This document shows positions 6,138 to 15,109 of a DNA stretch of 64,000 nucleotides, piece after piece. The translations under genes and the position numbers were made by a program. The notes beneath the pieces were generated by a model. The model worked only from the letters and a program-made list of their open reading frames with translations. It was not told where the DNA came from and searched no databases. This stretch comes from RGIG464 sp045599585 (GTDB lineage: Bacteria > Myxococcota_A > Bradymonadia > UBA4248): the NCBI GenBank assembly GCA_045599585.1, contig JAZRWH010000024.1, positions 51,555 to 115,554 on the forward strand, given 5' to 3'. Numbering within the stretch: position 1 is the first letter of the stretch; the number at the start of each line of letters is the position of its first letter.

Positions 6138-7913
6138 TTGAAAGAATGTCCCAAAATTCAAAATCTAGCAGAATTAATTGACCGTTCAGCTAAATTATAT
6201 GGACCACGCAAATTGTTCGGACAAAAAGAACAAGGCGTTTGGCATTGGATCACCTACAGCGTTTTTCAGCAAAAAGTTGAAAGCCTTAGAGCTGCTTTTG
6301 CTGACATGGGCATGAAATCCGGTGATGCGGTTGCAATCATCTCTTCTAATTCAATTGCTTTCGCGCTCACAGCTTATGCAGCCTACGGACTGGGTGCTAC
6401 AATCGTCCCGATGTACGAAGTACAAAAAAGCGATGATTGGAAATATATTATTCAAGATTGTTCAGCCAAATTTGTATTTACAGGGAATGATAAAATTAAA
6501 TCCGTCATCCAATCAATGAATTTGGAAAATGTCACGCACGTAGTCAGTTTCAGACCGGTCAAAACAGAAAATGAGTTTGACTCGATCGATCGAATGATCG
6601 AAGCTCATCCTCAAGGCATGAAACGACTTGACATAGATGAAAACAGTATTGCAGATATATTATATACAAGTGGCACAACGGGCATGCCCAAAGGCGTTGA
6701 GCTTACTCATCACAATATTATACAAAATGCCATTCATACCTTTGATGGCTTTGATGCTTCATGTGAAGACCGATCGCTCTCTTTCTTGCCGTGGGCACAT
6801 GCTTTTGGCAAAACAGTTGAATTGCACATCTTCCCCTATTTTGGAGCCTCTATTGCAATCGCAGAATCTGCCAAAACGATTCAAGCAGACCTGCTTGAAG
6901 TTAATCCAACAATACTCAATGGTGTCCCCAAAATTTTTAATAAATTCTATGATAAAATGATTCTCAAAGCATCCACCCACATGCTTTCAAACGAGGCTTT
7001 TCGTCTCATTGACAGACTGTCTATCAAGGCGAGAAATACAAAGCTTTCTTTCATTGAAAACATCCAATTAAAAGGCGCAGCTGCAGTTGTACGTCCGTTT
7101 ATTCTAAAAGGACTTGGTGGCAAGCTCAGATTTTGTATTAGTGGTGGTGCGCCATTGGCAATCGATGTCATTAGCTTCTTCAATAATTTTGGTATTACAA
7201 TCTACGAAGGTTATGGCATGACCGAAACGGCCCCCATTATTGCGGTCAACAAGCACAATCATGTAAAATTCGGTTCGGTCGGTAAAGTACTCCATTGCAA
7301 TCAAGTCACCATTCAACCCGTCGAAGACCAGGAATCGACTAAACTCGGAGAAATCATCGTCAGCGGCGATTGCGTTATGCGCCAATACCACAATCAGCCT
7401 GAGGTTACGCAAGAAGTCCTCGTGAACAATGCATTCCACACAGGCGACTTGGGTTATCTCGATGAAGAAGGATATTTATTCATTACCGGTCGCGTCAAAG
7501 AACAATATAAGCTTGAAAATGGAAAATACGTCGTTCCTGGTGCACTTGAAGAAAAATTAAATACTTCACATGCCATTGAACATGCTGTCATTTTTGGTTC
7601 AGGACATCCTTTTAACGTCGCACTTATCCGCCCAACAAATGACTTTATGGAAAAATTCATCAACGAGAATAAACTCGAATCTGCTTCACAAGCTGAACTC
7701 GAATCGAATGCCATCCTTCGCAAAGAGCTTTTAGATGAAGTACAACGCGTATCCACCGATTTTAGAGGCTATGAAAAACCACAAAAGATCGAAATCATTC
7801 TCGATGAATTTACCATTCAAAATGGCATCTTAACCCCTGCCCTTAAACTGAAACGCCGCGAGATCGAAAAGCGTTACCATGATAAGATCGAGGCTCTATA
7901 CAAAAAAGGTTAA
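6138..7913 (+). CDS. Long-chain fatty-acid-CoA ligase (AMP-forming)
   Basis: The 591-aa product is an adenylate-forming enzyme that activates fatty acids to acyl-CoA. Its signatures are the P-loop YTSGTTGMPKGVELTH near residue 175, GYGMTETAPI near 357, and TGDLGYLDEEGYLFITGRVKE near 435-455. The length matches bacterial long-chain acyl-CoA synthetases. The start codon is TTG: AAGGAG lies seven bases upstream and no nearby in-frame ATG exists. No signal peptide is seen, so it is cytosolic or peripheral at the inner membrane. The gene stands alone with a terminator downstream. Chain-length preference cannot be read from the sequence. Confidence 0.92.
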   Translation: MKECPKIQNLAELIDRSAKLYGPRKLFGQKEQGVWHWITYSVFQQKVESLRAAFADMGMKSGDAVAIISSNSIAFALTAYAAYGLGATIVPMYEVQKSDDWKYIIQDCSAKFVFTGNDKIKSVIQSMNLENVTHVVSFRPVKTENEFDSIDRMIEAHPQGMKRLDIDENSIADILYTSGTTGMPKGVELTHHNIIQNAIHTFDGFDASCEDRSLSFLPWAHAFGKTVELHIFPYFGASIAIAESAKTIQADLLEVNPTILNGVPKIFNKFYDKMILKASTHMLSNEAFRLIDRLSIKARNTKLSFIENIQLKGAAAVVRPFILKGLGGKLRFCISGGAPLAIDVISFFNNFGITIYEGYGMTETAPIIAVNKHNHVKFGSVGKVLHCNQVTIQPVEDQESTKLGEIIVSGDCVMRQYHNQPEVTQEVLVNNAFHTGDLGYLDEEGYLFITGRVKEQYKLENGKYVVPGALEEKLNTSHAIEHAVIFGSGHPFNVALIRPTNDFMEKFINENKLESASQAELESNAILRKELLDEVQRVSTDFRGYEKPQKIEIILDEFTIQNGILTPALKLKRREIEKRYHDKIEALYKKG

Positions 7914-7981
7914 CACACCTCGAGCTTTAAGGCGTTATTCATTCGCATTGGACATCTTAACATTCAGAAACATTAGATAAT

Positions 7982-8030
7982 AAAAAAAGCAGTTTGCGGA
8001 ATGGATTCCCATTCCTGCAGACAGCTTTTT
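7982..8030. terminator. Bidirectional terminator between convergent genes
   Basis: A long imperfect stem starts AAAAAAGCAG and ends CAGCTTTTT, with GGAATGG/CCATTCC at the top. It lies between the acyl-CoA ligase and the convergent transglutaminase-like gene and has A/T tracts on both sides. Confidence 0.75.
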
Positions 8031-8052
8031 CTTTAAAAGATCATTTGCCGTA

Positions 8053-9384
8053 TCAATTGCAAGCAGGCGCTAATCCAGCGGTAGAATTATCCCTAACTTC
8101 GCGTACGTCTCCCATTTTGATATATTCTGCATCTGACAGATTATACCTTTTAAAATTAACAACGCTAACTGTCTCAACATTCGAGCCTGTTGGATCAACG
8201 TTATAGTAACGGTCGTTAAGCTTTATGATATTCCATGCATGATAACCGCCATTACTATTATACCCAAAAACCTTATAAGCTGGTATGCCCAGTTGATTCA
8301 TTAAATAAGTGAATGCTCCTGCGTACCCCGAACAAACGGACTTACGTAATACTAATGCACTGTATGCACTCTGCTCGTATTCACCCTCAGCGTAATGTAC
8401 TTCTTTGTAAAGGTAACTATAGATATACTTTTCTTTTTCCTCATCTGTTTTATACGTGCGAGCGACCTTCAGAATCTCTTCGGCTGCCGCATAGAATTGT
8501 TTCTGATCTTCTGGAGTTAGACCATTGAACCTTATAGATACCGTCACACCCCAATCAGAACCCGTCCAATAGGCAGACGAATCATAGCCATCTCTGACCC
8601 AAACTAGCTCTGGATGATCAAAGTATATCGCTTCTACGACAGGTCCAATCTCTTTAGCGGTTAAAAACTTATCGAACGTAGTTTCAGATTCAAAGTTAGC
8701 CGCATTTTTATACATTGCCTCATATATTCTCTGCTCTTCTGGGCTTAAACGAGCATAGTATGACTCGTCTCTATAAACAAGAGGAGCACCCTGCGAGTCA
8801 TTCTGATCAAAAGCATCAAGATTTTGTTGATCTAATGATGCTGAGTCGTTCGACCATAGCTCATTATCATAATCCGATCGATCATCGTCAGATGTGCTAT
8901 GACTATCACTGTCGTCATCGACAATCTGAATCAGAGCTGGCATCGTATCAGCAGCCCAACCTAAATCAGTCTCACTATCATCGGGCGTATCCTCAATGAT
9001 AACATCAACATCATCGTCATCAATGATGGCATGAGAATATTCATTTGAATCGGCGTTATTTGAGGATTGAGAATAGTCCAAACTATCCTCATTCATCGGA
9101 TAAAATCCGTACCCAAGATCATAAACATGATCTGCTGAGGAAGAACGATCGTTCGCCTTAGATGGTTGCTGCTCTGGATAAAATCCGTACCCAAGATCAT
9201 AAACATGATCGGTTGAGGAAGGACGATCGTTCGCCTTAGAATGCTTTCTGTGTTTTTTATGTTTAGAATGAGACTGTGCTTGCGAATCATCAGCGTTGAG
9301 ATAATCGTAAACACCATAGCGTTCAAGTGCGGCATCAAATTCATCGTAGCTCTGAGCAAACGCGTTCTGAGATATACCCATCAA
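8053..9384 (-). CDS. Exported transglutaminase-like protein with repeats
   Basis: The C-terminal third is a transglutaminase-like (cysteine protease fold) domain. The Cys is in KSVCSGYAGAF, the His in GGYHAWNII and the Asp in YYNVDPTGS, so the triad is complete. Such bacterial domains act as peptidases or cross-linking enzymes. The N-terminal half is acidic, Ser/Asp-rich and disordered, with a tandem duplication of about 24 residues around DHVYDLGYGFYP. The readable ORF begins at a TTG (9384) or ATG (9381) inside what should be a signal peptide, ending NAFAQS. A one-base shift separates it from the MFKRISKTALVAVMA leader. Secretion is likely if the shift is an error or is bypassed. Confidence 0.75.
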   Translation of the reverse strand: MMGISQNAFAQSYDEFDAALERYGVYDYLNADDSQAQSHSKHKKHRKHSKANDRPSSTDHVYDLGYGFYPEQQPSKANDRSSSADHVYDLGYGFYPMNEDSLDYSQSSNNADSNEYSHAIIDDDDVDVIIEDTPDDSETDLGWAADTMPALIQIVDDDSDSHSTSDDDRSDYDNELWSNDSASLDQQNLDAFDQNDSQGAPLVYRDESYYARLSPEEQRIYEAMYKNAANFESETTFDKFLTAKEIGPVVEAIYFDHPELVWVRDGYDSSAYWTGSDWGVTVSIRFNGLTPEDQKQFYAAAEEILKVARTYKTDEEKEKYIYSYLYKEVHYAEGEYEQSAYSALVLRKSVCSGYAGAFTYLMNQLGIPAYKVFGYNSNGGYHAWNIIKLNDRYYNVDPTGSNVETVSVVNFKRYNLSDAEYIKMGDVREVRDNSTAGLAPACN

Positions 9385-9428
9385 GCCATCACTGCGACTA
9401 ATGCGGTCTTACTTATACGCTTAAACAT
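9381..9428 (-). pseudogene. Out-of-frame signal peptide leader of the transglutaminase-like gene
   Basis: From an ATG at 9428, with GGAGAC upstream, the frame gives MFKRISKTALVAVMA then TGA. Shifting by one base continues LMGISQNAFAQS, which would complete a textbook signal peptide. The stop and the next ATG overlap as TGATG, so reinitiation is possible, but it would lose the charged n-region. Confidence 0.6.
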
Positions 9429-9604
9429 AACTGTCTCCATCTAAATCCAATGATCTATTTATGCATCATTCATCTAAGATGATTCTGTCGAACGTCTTAT
9501 ATGCATCAGAGGTTTCGTTGAGTGTTCTCGGCTTTTTTGCACAGAACACTTAACGAGAAGTTACGTCTTGAAATTTTCGTGCCACAATAAACGTAGTTTT
9601 GATC

Positions 9605-9805
9605 ATTGCCGTCCCACAAAGGTCACCCTTGACTACAATGAAACAAAGCACTGCTGTCCCACAACATATTCTCATTAACTGTAACGAAATGCACTCGTTA
9701 CAGAATTTTATACTTTTCTTATTCTCATTCTGTCCTACGGACGGCCCAAAGGGGCGTCGTATCGCGGACGCCCCTTTGGAATCCCCGCGCTCTTTTGTCG
9801 CGAAC
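9605..9805 (-). repeat. MITE-like element, family M, copy 1
   Basis: TGCCGTCCCAC at 9607-9617 and GCTGTCCCAC at 9653 are versions of the family terminus. The core includes the hairpin CTGTAACGA/TCGTTACAG and the tract AGTATAAAATTCTG on the minus strand. A 13-bp perfect hairpin (9746-9758 with 9767-9779) is inserted within sequence shared with the copy at 40.2 kb. The element fills the gap before the IgGFc-like gene. Confidence 0.7.
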
Positions 9806-9946
9806 GCCTACTGATTGCATTTGGACTTTCATGCATGAAACTGACAAAAAATGCATATCAGAGTCATAGTATTGATCTGTCATTTGGGTGGAAGAACGTG
9901 ATGTATAAGAATTACGTCTGTTATAGCATTCGTACATCAGCCCCAA

Positions 9947-11974
9947 TTAATCCTCAAACAGAGACTTCAAATCGAGACCGGCGGGATAGCCATACGAAAC
10001 GTAATTGTCGACGCCATAGACGAAAAGGCCCACAGGTTTTGAAGCTTCCAAATCGTGTCGTCCATCTTCGATGAGCCTGTAAGCATATACATATTCGTCG
10101 TTTCCAAAAGACTTAAATTCAGCGGGGTCGAGAACACTGCCATCAAGCGTCACCGTCGTTCCAACGGGGGCGACAATGGTAATATAATCCTTGGCGTAGG
10201 CTGTTGGTGCTAGGAATGTATAATTTTTGCGATATTGTTCGACAGGGACACCAATAATATAAGCAGGATCACCAATACCAGCAGCATTACTTCCCATCCA
10301 AGAGACATCCATCTGGCATGTTGAAAGATCCATAGGATCATCCTGACCGGTCATAAACTGTCCAACGAGCACAGGTGAGCTTGAATGAATATTAAAGCTC
10401 TGAGAAGTGAGGATATCAATCCACTTCCCTGCATTAAGAACAAGGGTATTGCCGTTTAATCCAGGCGTACCTTCAGGGAAAACGTTAGGAGTCGTAGTAA
10501 TATGTGTATCATCTGTACGCGCAAGGATACGCCACATATCGCGTTCAGCGCCGCGAGGTTTAAGCTTAACAGCATTATAATCACGTCCCCAAGCACTTAG
10601 AGGATACTGCTGATGTTCGATATGATCGGCACAACAAGTAATACAGCACTGATCGATCGAAACATCTTCTTTTCCGGATTCCTTAGTACACAGCGCCTTA
10701 CGTTCAGGGATACTCGTTGCCTCAGCACCAGCGAATACAATGACATTTTTATCAGCATTAATGAGGCTTCCAGTAGGATCTTCACCGAAAGCGGATGTTT
10801 CGAGGTTAAGGACGTCGTACTGATCGAGAATAAAAGTTTGCGTCTGTCCTTTTTTCATAGCGGGGATTATGCCGCCATTTTTGTCATAACCGGCAAGGAT
10901 CGAGCATGAAGATTTAAATTTAACTTCCGTCTGTCCAGGTTCTGCAGCAACGATCGTTACGAACGAGCTAAAGGATTCATAATTCTGCTGACGCGACATG
11001 ACCATATAGCGCTTTCCGACTGCAGTTTCAGGAAAGAGGAGCGAAGCGTCATTCGAGAACACATCATAGTTATTAAGCGGATTGAACTGCGCAGCCGTAA
11101 TCGGGAGATCTGATTTTATATGATAAGAAGCCTGTGTAATGCCAGTGCCTTGAACTGTCGAAGCTTCAGGGCAAGAGTAATTTGCGTAATAACAATTTTT
11201 AGGTAAGTAAACTTTTTCGAGAGATTTGGGCGCTATTTCAAAATCATTGATAACAGAGACGGAATTATTTTTTCGCGTTAAGATCTGGACATGCGCAGCA
11301 AGTGTTTCATTTGTATTACTCAAAACGACAGCGAAGGGCATACCTGCAGCGTCGTAAACGCCAGCATCCAGCGCATTATCGAGATCAACCGCCCAATAAT
11401 CGCAGCCGATATAACTTGCATCCTTTGAAACTTTATCACAGATAGGAATACAAGCGTTATCGCTACAAGTTGATTTAGGTGCAATATCCTGACACTTTTT
11501 CTTTACATCATAAGCCGTACCAGCTTCATTACACAGCAGAATCGTATCATCATCGACACATTTTCCGGAATTCTTTTTACAAACGCGGGCCACGCATTTT
11601 GCATCAACGCATGTCAAATCATTACCGCAATCGAAGTTATCCATACCAGTTCCGAGCGGATTACAGCCGTAATACTGACCATTTTCCAAACAATGATCAA
11701 TAGCGTAAGGTTTGCACATAACCTGACCGCATTGGCCATTATAACAAAGTTCATTTTCGGAGCAGTATTCACGAATGCGCTTTCCATCCACGCAATGGAG
11801 TACTTCTTTAGAAGAGAGACAAGTATTTTGTGATTCTTCGCACGTCGTAACCGTAGGTGTATCTGATGAATTTGTATTATTATTTGTATTAGAAGATGAC
11901 TCATCGCAAGCAGCGAAGCAAAGCGCTACTGCAACAACCAACATCGTTTGTTTGTATTTTTTATAGTCAAACAT
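9947..11974 (-). CDS. Lipoprotein with IgGFc-binding-like domain
   Basis: This protein of about 675 aa has a lipoprotein signal ending FAAC at residue 23, followed by an Asn/Ser/Thr-rich linker. Residues about 35-180 are Cys-rich, with repeated CxxxxxCV-type patterns. The rest resembles the IgGFc-binding N-terminal domain found in many myxobacterial surface proteins: ITAAQFNPL, SLLFPETAVGKRYMV, then YIIGVPVEQYRKNYTFLAP and GLFVYGVDNYVSYGYPAG. That domain is probably adhesive. The start is ATG 11974; a GTG three codons earlier is also possible. It is expected in the outer or cell-surface membrane. The precise ligand is unknown. Confidence 0.8.
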   Translation of the reverse strand: MFDYKKYKQTMLVVAVALCFAACDESSSNTNNNTNSSDTPTVTTCEESQNTCLSSKEVLHCVDGKRIREYCSENELCYNGQCGQVMCKPYAIDHCLENGQYYGCNPLGTGMDNFDCGNDLTCVDAKCVARVCKKNSGKCVDDDTILLCNEAGTAYDVKKKCQDIAPKSTCSDNACIPICDKVSKDASYIGCDYWAVDLDNALDAGVYDAAGMPFAVVLSNTNETLAAHVQILTRKNNSVSVINDFEIAPKSLEKVYLPKNCYYANYSCPEASTVQGTGITQASYHIKSDLPITAAQFNPLNNYDVFSNDASLLFPETAVGKRYMVMSRQQNYESFSSFVTIVAAEPGQTEVKFKSSCSILAGYDKNGGIIPAMKKGQTQTFILDQYDVLNLETSAFGEDPTGSLINADKNVIVFAGAEATSIPERKALCTKESGKEDVSIDQCCITCCADHIEHQQYPLSAWGRDYNAVKLKPRGAERDMWRILARTDDTHITTTPNVFPEGTPGLNGNTLVLNAGKWIDILTSQSFNIHSSSPVLVGQFMTGQDDPMDLSTCQMDVSWMGSNAAGIGDPAYIIGVPVEQYRKNYTFLAPTAYAKDYITIVAPVGTTVTLDGSVLDPAEFKSFGNDEYVYAYRLIEDGRHDLEASKPVGLFVYGVDNYVSYGYPAGLDLKSLFED

Positions 11975-12046
11975 TCTTTTCACAGATTAATATATGTATA
12001 AACAATACCATCGAAGTGGAATTGAATTAATGTAATACGGAGATGA

Positions 12047-12116
12047 GAGGGGGTAGCTGCGTATTTGCGAGCGGCATCAGCGAAGCAAATAGCAGCTCAG
12101 GGGGAGACTTCCCCCC
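12047..12116 (-). repeat. Structured repeat element, family A, copy 2
   Basis: On the minus strand it reads GGGGGAAGTCTCCCCC, then GAGCTGC-TATTTGC ... GCAAATA-C-GCAGCT and ACCCCCTC. The stem bases GCTGC/GCAGC replace GCGGC/GCCGC of the other copies, so both sides changed together. Confidence 0.85.
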
Positions 12117-12211
12117 ATGATACCAATCATAATACAAAAAAGAGAAAGATAAAGCGCAGCTATTCTAAAGCAGAGGCCTTAGCCCTTTGAGCTATCGTAG
12201 ATTAGAAGGAT

Positions 12212-14899
12212 TTATCGTCCCTTAAGAGAATCGAAGAAGCTCTTTTTAGGTTTAGCATTTTCTTTAAATTTTGCGATCTGCTGATGAACGAAGCGAAGGC
12301 ATCTTTGCGTATCGATATCATCGGGCATAACTTTAGCGGCGTTATTAAAGTCTTCGAGAGCGGGTTCATAAGCCTCAGAGACGATCTCTAATTTTCCACA
12401 GAAATAGAAGAGGGAGAAGAGGTAATTTGTAATCCCTTTATCTGTTTTATTAGAATTCCATTTCCATTTTGCGTCAGGCATGAGGGCTTTTAGAGCCTCG
12501 ATAGTATCGGGCCCTTTGGAAGGATCGGCGACAGCCAGAGCGTACGAGAGGTAGACGCGGTACTCGTCATTATCGGGCGAGCCTTCGACAGCGAGTTGAA
12601 AGGCGTTGATAGCGTCATCGATCAAATCGAGGAGGAGTTTCTTTTTGCCTGTTTGGAAGTACTGTTCAGGGGTAACGATTTGCTGTACGGGTCGAATAGC
12701 GCCACTTTTTTTATTTTTAAAAGAGCTAGAACCACGACGGAAGTGCGTCGATTCTTTACTTTGAGCGGCGCGACGTTCAGCGAGGTAATCGCTCATACGC
12801 ACGGTACGCTGCCCCTCCTGAGAGGGTTGACTAATTTGGGAGGGCACTTTTTCCTGACTAGCCGTAGAAGAAGGTCTAATATAAACGCGCTGATTAGCGC
12901 TACTATAAGAGCGATCATTTTCGACGGAGCGAATGGCCTTTAGTTCACGCGAAACTTTGCTAAGTTTATCTTCGGTTTGAACATCGATCGTAGAGATACG
13001 ATAGCGAGAACTTCCGATACGTGGGCTTCCGACACCGCTATCGAACGCGGAAACGGAAGGAATTGAGGAAGAGCTATGACTTGAAGAGATACCGGTACCG
13101 ATGCGTTCACTTTTGGACAAGCGTGGATAGATATTATTCATCATCATGATCAGATCGTTTGCCATCTGAACGAGGCCAGGATCTTTGTAACGGATATATC
13201 TATCTGTATGGTAGCGATTAATCCAAGCGTAGTAAGCGTCATCGAGTGCTTTAGTACCGCACCCTTGTTTAAGTCCCAGAATGGTATAACCATCGGATAT
13301 TTCGAAACTTTTTTTAACATTTTCGAGTTCAGCGCGAATGGTATTTAGGTGGGAATCATTTGAAGCGTCGAGGGAGAGCTTAGATTTTTCGCGTTTATCG
13401 TGCAAATTGACGCGTGGATTTGAGATATACAAGACCTTAGCGGGCTTATCAGAAGCGACATCCGTAAAAGTAATTTCGTCGCACAGCCAAGCTCTATAGA
13501 TATCTTTAGCGAGGATATCCATAGGGAGTTCGCCCGCGCCCATAATGTCATTGAGTCTAGTTTCGCCATAACATTTTTCCCACCAAGGTGAAGAAACGAC
13601 GGCGTGATATTTAGGATTAAAGCAATCAGTGACGAGGATGTAATGGCGCATTTCAAAGCCGAGCGCACGAAGGATGGGGTTAAGGGAGAGCTGTTCGTGG
13701 ACGACTTTTGTAATAATCTCTTCAATATTGATTGGCGTACAATCACGTGAGAGCATGGACATTGCATTAAAGTTATACTCGCCACATTCCCAAGTAAAAG
13801 CGCTTTCAATTAGGAGTTGTTGACTATTTGAGAAAGTATTACCATCTTTATATTCAATATGCAGGCGTCTCGTATCATTTTTAATTTCAAGAACACCTGT
13901 CATTTTAAGGCGTTTAAGGGTCATTGCGACGCGCATAAGGGTACCGAATTCGAGCACGCCCAAGAGGAATTCACTTGCCGAACGACGAACGGAGACCTCA
14001 CCATCAGCAGAATTCAATTTGACCTGAGAGGACTGGGTATCGAGGTAAGGATCAGGCGTTTGGGAACGACGCGAATTTGCAGCACCGGCATCGATGTTAC
14101 CGCTCACGCTCTGGCTATCCCCGGAGGAGCGGAGGGCGCGATCGATAGCAGAAATCTCGGTAGACGAGATTGGTGAGAGTCCAGAGATACCGGAAGAAAT
14201 ATCCTCGACGACGAGCTGAAGATCGGAGCTTGAGTCATCTTTATTAATTGGCGGATAGTAGGGAGAGTGATTGCCACCGGCAGGCACAGCGCGCATCGCG
14301 CCGACCGAAGGAGGTTTAAGTCCAAGGGGGGCAGAACTGATATCGGCCAAAGAATCGCGAGAGTATCTAGCTTTAGAAATCGAAGCGGGGCCACCGGAGC
14401 GCCCAGCGACACTTCGTCCAGCAGAGACAGCGGACGTTGAGGAGACGGAATTGCGCGTACGCTGCCGACTTCCCAAAGAGGAGAGGAGTGGGCGTGCGCC
14501 ATTTGCGGAATCTTGTTTATTTAAATTGTCTAAGATGCCGCCGATGAGGTCAGGCTGTGTATTTTGCAGACTGAAAAAGAAGCTCGAAGCGGACTCTGGG
14601 TATGGGACTTGTTTTGTATCGGGATAAAACTGCTTAAGGATCATTGAAGCATCGTGCTGTAAGCCAATGAAAACAGCTGGAACGCGCAAAAGTCTCAACT
14701 GACTAGCAGCCGACCAAAGGAGAATGGGGTGAGCTTCATCCTCGACCAACTCGCCCCAAATGATAACGAAGTCAAACTGAGATTGGGTTAAAGCGGATGC
14801 GGCCTCATCCCACTGAGAGCAGAAAGTCAAATTTGCACCATTGAGGCCATCTGTAAGGCATTTTTGCAAAAAGCGGTTGACGACGCATAATAGTTTCAT
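12212..14899 (-). CDS. Receiver-like / DUF4388 / J-like / TPR protein
   Basis: The protein has about 895 residues. Residues 1-105 look like a degenerate response-regulator receiver (MKLLCVVNRF ... FDFVIIWGELVEDE). A disordered Ser-rich linker follows. Residues about 315-400 match the DUF4388 (PATAN-like) pattern LLGVLEFGTLMRVAMTLKRLKMTGVLEIKND. Residues about 545-605 resemble a J-domain (YTILGLKQGCGTKALDDAYYAW), but YHTDRY replaces HPD. The C-terminus has TPR-like repeats. This assembly is typical of myxobacterial signalling and motility proteins. The start is the ATG at 14899, with GGAAG upstream; an ORF extension of ten codons lacks a ribosome site. It is cytosolic. Confidence 0.75.
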   Translation of the reverse strand: MKLLCVVNRFLQKCLTDGLNGANLTFCSQWDEAASALTQSQFDFVIIWGELVEDEAHPILLWSAASQLRLLRVPAVFIGLQHDASMILKQFYPDTKQVPYPESASSFFFSLQNTQPDLIGGILDNLNKQDSANGARPLLSSLGSRQRTRNSVSSTSAVSAGRSVAGRSGGPASISKARYSRDSLADISSAPLGLKPPSVGAMRAVPAGGNHSPYYPPINKDDSSSDLQLVVEDISSGISGLSPISSTEISAIDRALRSSGDSQSVSGNIDAGAANSRRSQTPDPYLDTQSSQVKLNSADGEVSVRRSASEFLLGVLEFGTLMRVAMTLKRLKMTGVLEIKNDTRRLHIEYKDGNTFSNSQQLLIESAFTWECGEYNFNAMSMLSRDCTPINIEEIITKVVHEQLSLNPILRALGFEMRHYILVTDCFNPKYHAVVSSPWWEKCYGETRLNDIMGAGELPMDILAKDIYRAWLCDEITFTDVASDKPAKVLYISNPRVNLHDKREKSKLSLDASNDSHLNTIRAELENVKKSFEISDGYTILGLKQGCGTKALDDAYYAWINRYHTDRYIRYKDPGLVQMANDLIMMMNNIYPRLSKSERIGTGISSSHSSSSIPSVSAFDSGVGSPRIGSSRYRISTIDVQTEDKLSKVSRELKAIRSVENDRSYSSANQRVYIRPSSTASQEKVPSQISQPSQEGQRTVRMSDYLAERRAAQSKESTHFRRGSSSFKNKKSGAIRPVQQIVTPEQYFQTGKKKLLLDLIDDAINAFQLAVEGSPDNDEYRVYLSYALAVADPSKGPDTIEALKALMPDAKWKWNSNKTDKGITNYLFSLFYFCGKLEIVSEAYEPALEDFNNAAKVMPDDIDTQRCLRFVHQQIAKFKENAKPKKSFFDSLKGR

Positions 14900-15007
14900 G
14901 ATTGAGACTTCCTTTTTACTCTGTATCATACAATTTTAAATTGTATAAGCACTGTTACTTTATATTACAACAACACTGAGTCACCGGTAATGTGCGCTGC
15001 AAGGCGA

Positions 15008-15063
15008 GAGGGGGTAGCGGCGTATTTGCTTGCAAATAGCCGCTCAGGGGGAGACTTCCCCCT
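15008..15063 (-). repeat. Structured repeat element, family A, copy 3
   Basis: This is the shortest copy. On the minus strand GGGGGAAGTCTCCCCC is followed by GAGCGGC-TATTTGC, a short turn, GCAAATA-C-GCCGCT and ACCCCCTC. It lies between two large minus-strand genes. Confidence 0.85.
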
Positions 15064-15109
15064 TTAAAAGAGGGCTCAGTTTTTATTATTACGGGGATAG
15101 AAATAATAA

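Noticed and set aside
12160..12205. tRNA-like fragment on the minus strand
   Set aside because: TAGCTCAAAGGGC resembles a D-arm, but no complete acceptor, anticodon or T-arm can be built around it.
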